From: Tribonema minus
Taxonomy: Eukaryota > Sar > Xanthophyceae > Tribonematales > Tribonemataceae
NCBI GenBank assembly: GCA_017506865.1
Contig: JAFCMP010000543.1
Span: 124,001-188,000 of the forward strand
Length of the DNA: 64,000 nucleotides
Reading direction: 5' to 3'
Shown here: positions 21,101 through 33,100 of the stretch, piece after piece
Layout: the number at the start of each line of letters is the position of its first letter
Numbering within the stretch: the first letter of the stretch is position 1
Notes under the pieces: model-generated
Seen by the model: only the letters and a program-made list of their open reading frames with translations
Told to the model about the DNA's origin: nothing
Database searches by the model: none
Program-made: the position numbers and the translations under genes

Positions 21101-24100
21101 TTGGTGCCAGCTCCCCGGAGCGGAGTCGGAGTCGTGGGCCCACGAGTCACTGCTCCCCGGAGCGGAGTCGGAGTCGTCCAGGTTTTGAGGAGTCGTGACA
21201 ACCCCTGTATACATGCAGGTGGATCAGCACTGCACATGCTGGCGGTGCCCTGAATGCGCATGATCGAAACTGTGCATGTGCATGCAAACTTTATCCGAGT
21301 CAAATCTACTTGAAATGGAAGTACATGATTCGAAGTACCATTTGTTTGTATAGCAAGTAGAGTTCAACAACTTAACAGGTACAAACGCTGTATGTAAATG
21401 CCTCAAAGAATTTCTGAAAAAGCTCAGTTATTGACGCTTTGTGAAGGGCTTACATTTGGAGTGAAGGCACTGCATGGTGCATGGCTTGTCGCAGGGCGGG
21501 CAGGGCCGGGGGTCATGGCAGCCAGCACTGCACTCGTGGCCGCACGTCAGCACCCTCTTGCAGATCTTGGCGCATGGGGCGTGTGCAGGGTCCAGCGCTG
21601 CACACCCAGAGCATGTCCCTGTGCAAATGTGCCCGCATTCAAGTGTTGTTTCGCAGGGGTGCTGGCACTTGGCGGTATTGTTGGTGACCTGCACACACTC
21701 CACGTTGCCTTCGTGACCGCAGTCTGGGAACGTGTGCGGCACAATGGTGTTGCACTTGATGGTGTCGGGCGCATCAGCTTGCCAGCAGTATACTTGGCCG
21801 GCAGTGTACCCACCGGGGAGGTCAACGCTGTCGACCGTCTTGAGGCACTTCCCACAGGGCTGGTGGCAGAGGCGTGGGCATGGGTGATCCCTTGGGCATG
21901 ATGCCCGCGCGCATGGCTGCAGGCACCTCGACACCTGTGGAAATTGGTTGTTGAATCACGCGAGCGGCCCACATAGGTAAGCTTGACGTTTTTAACAACA
22001 GATCAGTGGAATATGCAACAATAGAGAGTTGGCAAGGGTCCGCCCAACAGCATGCACAACACCTCAATACAACAAGCACACAGCAGATGTGTGCAAGGAC
22101 TGCATGTGAAAAGAAGGAGTAAACGCATTACACAATTGCACAGCAGATGCATGCAAGTATTGCACATGGGAATTCGTAAGATAACTACATTGTGATCATG
22201 CTTTCTATCAAGGAAAAATGGACCAAGATGTTCGCCTCCACATCAAATTGGCAAGACCACGCACCGAACTTGGTTTACACCGATTTTCCTTAAATTTGCT
22301 GCTACTGCCGTGGACACACATTTTCAAGGGGCTGCCCACTGGCAGGACATGGGACTTTAGTTCAACTGTCGAGGACGGGCGTACGATAGTTCACACCTCA
22401 CTGTATAAGGCTGATCCTCACCTCTGCGCATGGTCTTGGGTGGCAGACAGTCCGCAGGTGTGGCCACACGGCAGACGCTGGCCGCACATGCGGCGGCACC
22501 CACCATCAGGAGTAATCTCAAGGAAGTCCTGCGGTGTGGCCAGTAGTGTAGGCCCATCAGCAGGGTGATTACGGCAGACCACTGGCAGCCCCTGCAGACT
22601 TGCGCCTTGCTCTTGCAGCAGATCCAGCACCTGGCCCCATAGATGGCGACCGCGTGCGCTGCATGCGAGCCACCAATCGCACAAACGTTGGTGTACTAGG
22701 CATGGCTTGCAAGTGCAGTGACTGCCGTCATGACCTGCAATCTCAGGCAGCTGACTGCTGGGCTCGCATGAATGCATTCGTGCACTGGTACGTGTCTGTA
22801 TGTTGTGCATCATCACCTCTACTGAACTGGGAAGAATGGTCTGTTTCTACAATCACGCAGGGACGCCAAACTCATGAACTTCGGAAGTACTTCTGAAACT
22901 GTTCTATGAATTGCTTCTTCTTCAGGCACACACCAATTTCCTTGTTGTTGATGAGTTAACAAAGCTGGATGGTCCGTCACATCTTCTTCTTCAGTGCAAC
23001 ACCCTGCCGGGGATGAGCCACATGCGCGTTGAGATGAGCACGCACACCACACCACATTGGCCGGACTGGTGGCATCAAGTTGCACTAGCACAAAAGATAA
23101 AAATTGTGACCATGAAGGTGGCCATTATGCCCATACACACCTGTCGCACTCTCTGAGTGTCGCATCGTTGCCGATCATGATGAGTCCAAGTCGTGCACGT
23201 GAGAGCAGAACGTTTGCTCGCTCAGGCTCACGCAGAAACCCAATCTTGCCCTGAGCGTTTGAGCGCACGAGCGATGCCACTACTAGGTCTTGCTCCTGCA
23301 GAAACACAACAAAGTGAAAGGTCAGCACATGTGGACTGCTGCAGTATAAGTAGTACTTGCAGCCAGCCAAGCTTGCACCGCCAATTTCGTCTGCCACAGC
23401 CTGCTTCCAGTGGCTAATAAAAAAAAGGACACATGCAACAGTCAAGCTTGCAGTATGCTCATGCCTCATGTTTGCAGACCTTTTGTTGGTATTTATAAAG
23501 AGTTGGATATGCTGAACATCACAGTGTTGATGTCAACAAATGCTTGTCATCATCATTACACCACAGAGCATGACAACGAAGGTGCGTGCATCAATTGACT
23601 AAGGCACCTGCAGTGCACTGCATTGCATTAATGAAATACCACCAGAGATGCTGACTGCGGCTGCTGCAACCACAACATTACATCATTACAGTACTTGTAG
23701 CCATCAAGGAACGCGATCACTGAGACCCTACCAAGAATGGTTGTTTCTTCAAAGTCTAAAGTTGACACTTCATACACCAACAACAGCTTGGTCTATGGCA
23801 CTCACCTCCCCTTGATAATTGTCGACCTGCAGTAGGCCCAACATGCAACGACAAACAACGGCGGTAAGATGAGTATGTGCGCTGGGAGATGCAGTTCATG
23901 TGCATATATGTGGCAGGTTGACAATCAAAGCCTCTCAATCGGCACATACCTCTATTTTTGTTAGAAGTATATTCCCTCTACACAGCTGTCGCCTTACACT
24001 TTTCACGTGCCATTTGAACCTTTGATGCAAGGCAAATGCTAGTGAAAATGTAGCAGTACAAGATCGTTTTCAGCACCTTATGTGCATCCGGAACATGTGT

Positions 24101-27100
24101 GCTGACTATATGACGCTACTACACTCTATTCCATGAGTGTGCTCAATGCTGCTGCATGAATAAAGTTGTGACTTTGCTCACCGTGGCAACCCTGACACCC
24201 CCCTTGACAGCAGGGCCAGCAGCAGCGGCGGTGGCATCACTGTCGTCTCCAATGTCCTCCTGCAGACGCTGCAGTTCCTCCAGGTCCATGTCGCTGATCA
24301 GTGTCGCGATCTCACCCTTGGACAAGGCACGCCTTATCTCCCTCATCTGGCCCAAGTACGGCGTCAGGACCACGACCTGTGATGGGGTATAGCCCTGCAA
24401 GTAGCAAACAAATGTTGCTGAAGCGCTGTTCGTGATTGTGTTCATACGCGTTGTCCTGAGGATACAGTAGATGGCGTTTGAATGCTGCCAATCCACTAAA
24501 ATGCCGTGCTCTGATGTGGAAACTCCTGCATACGGTGCGGCTCACACATGCGCTGGTCTACATTGAGGTTTTTTGAAAACCTCATGCTGCTACAATCTGT
24601 ATGGTTCAATTGTGAGTCAACAGCTACCGTGGCCTTGGCACACAGGTCACCAAACCACCATACATATTGACAGCAATCACAGAAGCATGCAGGGTACATC
24701 ACCACAGAACCATTAACGTCGACAGACAATGAATCACGGAAGTACACTTCGGCGTAGTACTTCATAACATGTCGGTATGTCAGTGTAGCCGTGAGAAAGT
24801 ACACTGCTGTTGCCAGCATCAAAGATTGTATGAAAGCATGTCCAGCCATCAACCTTTGCAAAGGCCTTAGGTGAGGCCAGGCAGGCAAACTCTTGCAACG
24901 GACCTCATTATAATCAAGACCTCATGTATTGATAGTTCAAAGTAATGGGTTAAGCCAGCTGGTAGCTTGATGGTCAGGACGCCTCTGCGTCTCACCTGCA
25001 GCAGCAGGAAGCGCACCACTGCCACTGCCATTTCCACCTCGTAATGATTGAGCTTGGATTGCGGTGCCCCCACAGACTCCGCCCCTCCGCGCTCCCCCCA
25101 CCCGCTATGGCGCCGCTTGCGTCCTGTTCCTGAGGGGACCACCAAGCCTTGCTCAAGTTGGCGATGGGAGATGAAGACAATGCTGCGGTTGCCAAGGCCA
25201 GTCACCAGGGGGCGATTCAGGACACTCGGGTGGTCCTGCAGCTCTGGGTACGTGCACGCACGCACCAGGCTGGAAATCTCGGGGCGCATGCGGTGTTGCA
25301 CCTTCAGAAGGACATGCGGCAGTGGTGTCGTCGCGGTCACCAGCCGTTCAAAGAGAGACCGGTTGAGGGCATACCCGCGGTTGGCTTCCACGGTCAGCCT
25401 GAAAGACTCCACCTTAGGTCGCAGCTGTGGCGGACGGTTTGAGCAGAGCGGGCCAAAAGGAGAACCAGCAATGAGCATGCAAGAACTTAAAACTGAGGTG
25501 CTCGCCATATATGCTCGACACAGGTTCACAATCCAGAGGGTGTTCCAATGTCATATTCCATCGTGTGAGATTGTCCCTTCGTTGATCACACCAGCATCAA
25601 GCATGCGGCAAGAATATACAACGTGACCTGTAGTACTTTTTGTTCACTATCTAAATAATTCTATTTTTTTGAAGAGATCACGCAACAGTCATGGCCGGAG
25701 TCGTGGCTATTGTGTCTGTTGGTCAGGGCTGACTCTGGGTGCGTGAGATACTTGAAGAACTACTAATCTCCAAAAGAACGCAAATGTATACTTCAAGTAG
25801 AGGAGAGCAACTTCTGTCTACGTTAGCACTTGATTCCAGAGTAATGCAGTTGCAGGGAGTGGACATAACCGCATATTCTCGTAATGCGTCATTGCATATT
25901 TTTTTAAACTGCATTCTGGTGTGCAGACGCAATGGAACAAGACTACTCCTATGCTTTTGCAGCATTTTCCAAGTAGCCGATGCAAACATAAGCACAGCCA
26001 CCGGACCCGTAGCCGTGGACGAGCATCTCATTGTGGCACCACGCACACGACTCACAAAACTATCTTGCAACTGCATTTTCCTGGTAGCGCAAGTTATCAG
26101 CTAGGGGACGCATGGGTGTTTACGGGTTGCCTCGTAACACCAATGACGTGTAACGGTCAACAAGCACTAATCAGTCAGAGGCTGTGCCTCCCTTCTGCAT
26201 ATACGGTCATGAGATTTCAGTAGCTAAACACACACAGCAATAGTACTAGTTTATGTCATCATTCAGCAGCGCACCGGTATTACATATGATTTTACGCTTT
26301 GTCGGCGCTTTTGAGTGCTTTGTGAAGCTCACATGTTGACATCTATGGATCTATGGTGCCGTGCAGCTCATCAAGAGTGTGACATCCAGGTGTGGGGCGT
26401 TCGTGCATATGGGGCATATGTCATTATGTGCACAAGATGACATGTATATCACCTGCTTGTGATCACCGATGAGCACCATGTGCTTGGCAGTCTCGCTGAC
26501 AGATGTGAGGATGTGTGCCTCCAGCACCTCGCCGGCTTCTTCGACGATGACCACCTCGGCAGCCAGCTCTTCAAGGAGTGCCCTGCTGTCTGCAGCTCTG
26601 GTCGTTGTTATGCCGAACCCACGCGCTTGCTTCAGAACTGCCACATGCTCCCGCTGCCGCTGCTCCTCGCGTGCAACAGCAATTTTCTGAGCGTCATTGA
26701 TGGCAGTTGTCAGGTCATCCCGCACTGCTGCGCGCAATGCATCCCTCCACACTGCCAGCTGCTGCTGCCTGGCAGCCCTGCATGGCGTACATGAGCGACC
26801 ATTTGATGTCAGGCTACAGAGCACGTCTCAGGAGCGACGCATCTAGTCAACTTACGACGGCAATTGGCGCATAGTCTGGGCGCTGGTCCCACTAATGCAA
26901 TGTACACCACCGTGGAACAGTTGCAAGGGGTGAAGCTGAGAGCTGTACACTTTTGCATGCACGAGTGGCCAGAGCACTTTACATTCTGAGCCTCTCTGAC
27001 TTGATGCACAACAGCTGGGTTGTCATAGCTGATAGACTTCACAACCAGCATGCACCGTCCAGCTTGAGGCTGTCCTGACATGCACGTCCGAGTTCTTGTT

Positions 27101-30100
27101 CAAGGACATGAGGACAGGGGGTATGAGTAGCAGCTGGTATGCTCATGCTTTCAACCTACTTGGTGCTGTGCTATGCAGACCCAAATACAATTGCAGCCTG
27201 ACCACGCATCAAGTGACAAGGTCAGTGAACTGGCGCGAACACCGTAGTCTATATGCCAAGAACAAGTACCTGTCCAGGCGCCACAAAGCGTGATCGCACC
27301 CCATTCCCCTGAGTGGCGGATGCCCTCGGGCCCATTGGTTGAAGAGGGCATCTTGCTTGAGCGCCCGCCCCTTTCGCCCCCCAGCTCTGATGAACCCCTC
27401 AACATCTTCCTCCGGGATGCCAAACGCTTCTGAAGCAGAGACGATGCTAGCCAGAATATCGGGTGACAGGGGCTCAGCTGCGCCGGCTAGGAGCTCTTCC
27501 CATGTCAGCGGCGAGGTGAGCAGAGTGCTCAGGCTCTCAATGCGCTCCTTGACCTCAGTGTGCCTGGGAAGTCGACGTGCATGCAAATTGCGTTCGACAA
27601 TCATGAATGAGTCCATTGACATATGCCATGGGGGCAATGTTGGCTATCGCATGATCACTTGGCGGGCAATTACCAATCGGCGGGCAATGAAACACATCGT
27701 CTGTGCATGTGCGTAAACCATGCGCTGCACATATATGACTGCAACAGCAACAGGCAGGTCGGAGGCGTCAGCCACCCTGATTCCTGAGCAATGTTAACAG
27801 CAATTGTGACATCAATCAAAAAACGCCAACCATGCCACCTCATTCTCCCAGTTCATGATGAATATGATTATTGCAGTTCTGCTAGTGCTGCACCTCATTG
27901 TGATCAGTGCGAGCAAGAAGCATGGCAGGTTTGCCGCAGCTCATTGTGGCAGCCTTTGCAATGATACTTCCATCACAACTGGTGTACTAATCTCCATCGT
28001 GGCTGCAATGAAGAGGGCCTGTCATCAGTTGGTAGACGCTCAGTTCAGACATCATGCCGCCCATGAAATCAGCTGAGGAGTGCATGACACTTCAGGCTGC
28101 AGAGTGCGTGGTTGCTGTCCAGTGACCACCACCACCATTGGCACAGGCGTCCTGATCATGTGGTAGCTCTTGATGTGTGTGTTGATGCCAGGTGTTGCCA
28201 ATTGTCTGCTACTGGACTTTGCACCACACTCACCTGTTCTTGAGATCGAAATGGTATGACGCCTCTCCACCGGAGAACCTCTTGCCTCGCGTCAGTGCTT
28301 GGAGTTTGAAGGGCTCCAGTCGAGGGTTGGTGCAGCGTCCGCCCACGCGCACTATTCGCTTCACACCGCCATCCAACAGGTGCTCCAAGAACTGGTCCAG
28401 CGCATGATTGGTGAAGCACAGGCAGAGCACCTTGCAGGTCGTGTTTGCCAGTATGGTGCGGGCAACGGTGCCACCGATGAACGTCTTGCCAGTGCCAGGA
28501 GGGCCCTGTGGGCAATCATGAAGTTCAAGTCACACGTTTGTCAGTCATGGCTAGACATCATAATAAGGTAAAGATCAAGATTATGCACATGTATAGTCTC
28601 CACTCCAGACACAGCTCAACAGGACCTGGTGAACTCGGAGTCAGTGTTAGAAAATACACTAAATCACATTGCAGATCTTGGTGTGTAAGTCGGTGTGTAA
28701 ACGCAGTTAGCAGCTGCGTCATCTGCGATGGTAAGCCAGCATGGCAATAGCTGCACACCTCCCGCATGGTGTGATGCATGCAGGAACAGGTGTCATGAGC
28801 GACAGCAAAGGGACTGCTGCCCATTTACAAATGATGAGTGGTGCACACACTGTGCCAAGCATGCAAACTTAGAGGTTGTTAGTTCTTCAGCAGCAGCATT
28901 TCCATCAGGCGACGACAAGCTAGCTCTGCCGACCAACAGCTTGCAGTGGGCCTGAAGGGTGACATGTCCACGCAAACTTTTGTTACCACAATTTTTTCTG
29001 AATAGAACCAAGTTTTTTTATTGTGTTTTGATGGCTGGTGCGCATTAGCTGTAGAGTGACATTGAGAGCAGCATTGTGGGCACAAGCACAATTATGCCAG
29101 CCCACTCGCATCACTTGATGGGAACATGGGTCATCAACTTTTTAATTTACCTTCTTCAACTCTTTGAGAGCCTCAGCAACTGCCAAAGCACACGGCCATA
29201 GTCATCTTAACTGCACAGGTGGGCTGTTGCTGATAGTTCACATAGCTAAAGCAGCTGCGCATATTTGTTCTAGCTTGGTATTGCAGTAGTGTGCTGCGCC
29301 GCTCGTCTAGATGCAAAAGCAGGGCAACACAGCTATGCGTCGCTTGCCACAGGCTGTGCCAAACTTTATGCCTTTGTCATTTGGTGTTTTGCGTCAGGAT
29401 TGCCGAAGTTTTAGTATGGGCACCCCAGCACTTCTACGCTTGACTGGGTGGGCATGTAAGAGGTGCTTACAAACAGCAAACTCAAGCGGCCTAGGGTTGG
29501 CCTCCATCATTCAAGCCTGGTGTGAGTGATGGGGACGCGGCATCAGGCGGCCATTTCACTGCCATGAGGTGTTGTTTGTGCTAAAGGTGATGATGCACAG
29601 CGAAGCATCAAGAGTTGCGCACGACGTCACCTCGACAATTATTTTCTGCATCAACGTTTTCAATGTGCTTACAAACGCCAACTTTTGGTGTTCAGCCTGA
29701 ATATGCAGCATGGTATGGGCCTGAACATTTCAAGCCTGATGTGACTAGTAAAGAACCGCTTTCATAGGTCCATATTACCTGTCAAAAGGCACTCTTTTGT
29801 CAGCGAAGGTAAATGGTCAATGTGAAGCAACTTCGCAATCAGATACCGCATTATTTGATTTTCAAGTTCTGATGTGACTATTGAGGCCTGTATGCAGGCC
29901 TTCACATGTTAGATTAACCACATGCCCCACAAAAACGACCTTTGAGTAGCGTGTGATCATGTTGAGGTTTGCTCAAGATGTGTTGCTGGTTGCCAAATAC
30001 GCCGTATTTGTGTGGCCAAATTCTTTTTTGTGCAACCCTTCTGTTAGCTAACAGCTCACAGACACGCAAGAAATGGACAAGACCTGAATACAAGCAGACA

Positions 30101-33100
30101 CAAAATTACAGCTTGTGCGTGTATTGCTAGGGCTGTCGTTGTTGGCGAGCGCGTGAAAGCTGCGAGAGCAGGCACAGCAGCTGCACCCGACCGAAGAAGA
30201 TGCTGAGCTACGCTCTGTCACTGCTGAGGTTAGCTAAAAGCACACAGCGGACATTTGCAAGGGGCTACAGCAGCCCCACATCACACTATGTCCATCCATC
30301 AGCAAGGCTTGGGGTGTGAAGGAAAGTCTAAGTAATTGGCTGCCTTCACACTCCAGGTCTTACATTTCAAGGTACTCTGAAATACATATTTCGGGTAGCA
30401 AAGTAGGCCAGCATCAAGTCAGCGGCTGAGCTCTGCCCGTTCTGCTGCAATGTCAGAAACTCTCGAACCCTGTCACATGCCAATGATGTTGTATGCATCA
30501 TGTACACTTCTGGGGCGTTGCATGGTTGTTATTGTTATATGTGTCCCGACGTCCCGACCGGTTAGCAGCATCTGTTGAGCTTGAAGCCAGATCTCCTTGG
30601 GCCTAAGAGCATGCATCTTGTGCAAAAGTGCCTACAGTACTAGAAAATGGAATTCAGAGCCAGGGTGGCAGGGTTTGGCGAAGCGCTGCGCCAAGATGGC
30701 ATGGATTGGCAAACACCATTTGCATCATCAGTCAACATCAGTACTATTTTTCTCTTTGAAAAAGAAATCGTCAGAACACACCCAGTCTTCAATATTAACC
30801 TCTCTGGAGATGACAAGCATACTAGAAGTACTTCGAAGTATGGTATTGCATAATGCCCTAGATATGCTGCTGATGCGTCCGCCTGGGATTATATTCAGTG
30901 GCTACATTAACCTTCAGTCTACAAGCTGTGTCCATTGTTTTGACATTTTATGAGATGTATTCATCCCCAGTGCAACTGCTCTACATTGAGATGTATTCAT
31001 CCCCAGTGCAACTGCGGTACAGTACAGAAGTAGTCAGCCGAGCAACAAGGTGGCAACAACGCTGAGTGGCATCTTTGTATCCACCTGGATTAGGCACACC
31101 CGAGTGTGAAACGCCTGCTGCAGTGCCTCCACCTGTCGCTCAAGAAACAAACATGTGCAATGCAGGTGAGAGAGCAGCTGACAGCTAATGAAGTTGTGGG
31201 TGAATGTGATGTTGTTTTACTAGAAGTAGTACCTTAAAGTATAGAAGTACATGTATCACTGTTGCGCAGACCTCCTTGTGGCATGCCGCATGGTCAGGTG
31301 CAGTCAGTACAGTGATGCCATGCAACATTGCAATGGTGTCACAGCTGTTCAAATATAGGTGAGTTAATCAGGTGCAGCTTGTCATGTCTCACGTGTGGCT
31401 GACACTGTCAGCACATCTGAGCTCAAATCGTTGAACGATGTGAATCATGTTAGTTGCGTTGAAGCCTTTGCAAGTGGTGACAAGAAGCGAAATCGGTATA
31501 GTGCATGATGGAACTATGGTAATTGCGCGTGAGCCTCTGCGAATAGTAACATGAAAAGAAACTCGGTATGATGCATTTTGATGATATCTCATAGAGAATG
31601 CCTCTATCGATCAACCTACATTGCTGCACGCAAAGCACAATCAAAGCAATGCAAGCCTTCGCATACGAAAAAAGCGCTTGCATACTTGGCGTGCCTCCTT
31701 TGATGCTACAATATTAAACAAAACGGCAGACAACAAGCAACTTAAGTAGCTGCATGAGCACTGCACCTGACTCATGTCCAAAGAAGTCCGCTCCATCAAG
31801 GCCTGCGCATCAAAAGCCTCCCCCCTTTGAATGGTCACAACGTCACCAGTGCAGATCTCTGCCGGCAAGTCCAGGGCAGCAGGCAGGTAGCTGTCGTGCA
31901 GCCCCAGGGCCACTGACTGCCCGTCCAAAAGCTCTGCTGGAAAAGGCACGGCGTGCATGCTCTGGAGGGCCTCCAAAACAGGCCTGCGCACAAAGTAAAT
32001 TCACCAAGTTACATATAGAATGCAATCAGTCATGACTGTGCATCAATGCAGATTGAGCAACAGAAAGCAACCACAAGTGCGACGTAGGGTGCCGTATTGC
32101 AAAGCAGACAAGGCAGCGGCCCTAGTGTGCCCTGTACTGCCGCTGCTGTACAACTGTATCGATGTGCGCTCAGAGCTAGCTGCCTAGGAGTGTGTGTCAG
32201 CACGCCGCCCTCTGACAAGCTAAACACTCAAGTGTACACCTGTGTCATTTTCCAGTACTGGCCAAGCAACCCTCAACAAAACACACGTGGGTCAAAACAT
32301 CTACCTTCAAACGTTTTCAAGCAAAATATCCACTCATTAGCACCAAGGCCAAGACAAAGGGAGCACACACTACAATGCCATCATTGTATAGCAGATTGAC
32401 CAAGTGGTGCAATCCTTGCAGACATTTGTGCAAGACCACAAAGTCTGCTTCCGCTGTACCTGTATGCAAAGTAGCTGGCCGAGACCATGACCAGCTCCAG
32501 TGACGTGTGCTGTACGCCAACCAGCCGAAGCGCAGCGCCGGTATCGCGCCCGAATGCAATGCCGATGGTGGGATCCTGATTGGGTTTGGCGGGGCATAGC
32601 TTGTCCACATCCTTGACTAACACAAGCCCAAAGAGCGTGGTACTCTGGGGGGGGGCAGCACCTTCCTCTGTATTAACCTCCGTTTGCTGCTGCGGGCGCA
32701 AGCAGACCATACTGCCCTTGCTGAAGTATTGCCTGTAATTTAAGGGAGATCACATGACAAATTTACAAGATAACAGTAATCAGCACACCATGAGATGCTG
32801 GTACCAAGCCGCATAACTGTTGGTCATATTTTCGGCTGGAAGTAAAGGCAGAAGGCATGCAGGCAAAGGCGAGGTTACGTTAGTACAGGCTTGTGCGCAG
32901 CAACACGACTATGGCATCATCAAATTTGCGACTCAATGGACGCCATGCCCCCCATCACAACTGTGTCCTACTTCTGAGGTGCTTCCTATATACTTCAAAG
33001 CACAAGTAAAAGTACAAGTTGTACTTTGATATATACTTCGAAGTATGTCATTAGGAACTGCCAGAAAAATGGACAACTCTGCCAGAACAATGGACGACTC

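Larger units (their letters stand above)
18150..22658 (-). other. NFX1 zinc-finger array, spacer and RZ finger of the ZNFX1-type gene
   Basis: Exon 13 has the first NFX1 finger (CRRMCGQRLPCGHTCGL, then CHPRPC in another frame). Exon 14 has fingers built around CPRDHPCPRLCHQPC, LECGHICTGTC and LTCGHECSAGCHDPRPC. The last exon adds CGAVMACGHQCPALCSEPC. LPCGHAYTAESLDGWIELA follows, as in human ZNFX1 where a Cys-Gly-His-led segment precedes the C-terminal helical region. A likely coiled coil follows (AELKALDIKFLLHCQAQLRQ). Near the end, GHWFTCPGGHPYFIGECGG and CPDCGAAVGG form an RZ-type zinc finger, known from ZNFX1 and RNF213. The stop is at 18152-18150. Confidence 0.88.
23141..31132 (-). other. 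Helicase core of the ZNFX1-type gene, exons 5-12
   Basis: Exon 5 is 48 nt and encodes VEALQQAFHTRVCLIQ, which leads directly into the Walker A loop GPPGTGKTFIG at the start of exon 6. Exon 6 also carries CFTNHALDQFLEHLL (motif Ia). Exon 8 has VVIVEEAGEVLEAH (motif II, with EEAG in place of DEAA) and ends HMVLIGDHKQ. Exon 9 continues LRPKVESFRLT (motif III), with LLKVQHRMRPEISSLV (motif IV). Exon 10 ends VATV. The 21-nt exon 11 supplies VDNYQGE, and exon 12 follows with EQDLVVASLVRSN (motif V) and ANVLLSRARLGLIMIGN (motif VI). All motifs are intact, so an active ATPase/helicase is expected. Introns here run from about 500 to 2600 bp. Confidence 0.9.

Noticed and set aside
29172-29200. A short acceptor-to-donor segment on the minus strand reading AEALKELKK
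   Set aside because: Its length is not a multiple of three and it would break the phase between exons 5 and 6.
29881-30600. Possible extra helicase exon in the large intron between exons 5 and 6
   Set aside because: Exon 5 ends LIQ and exon 6 begins GPPGTGKT, which are directly adjacent in the family, so nothing is missing. The stretch holds a repeat copy instead.
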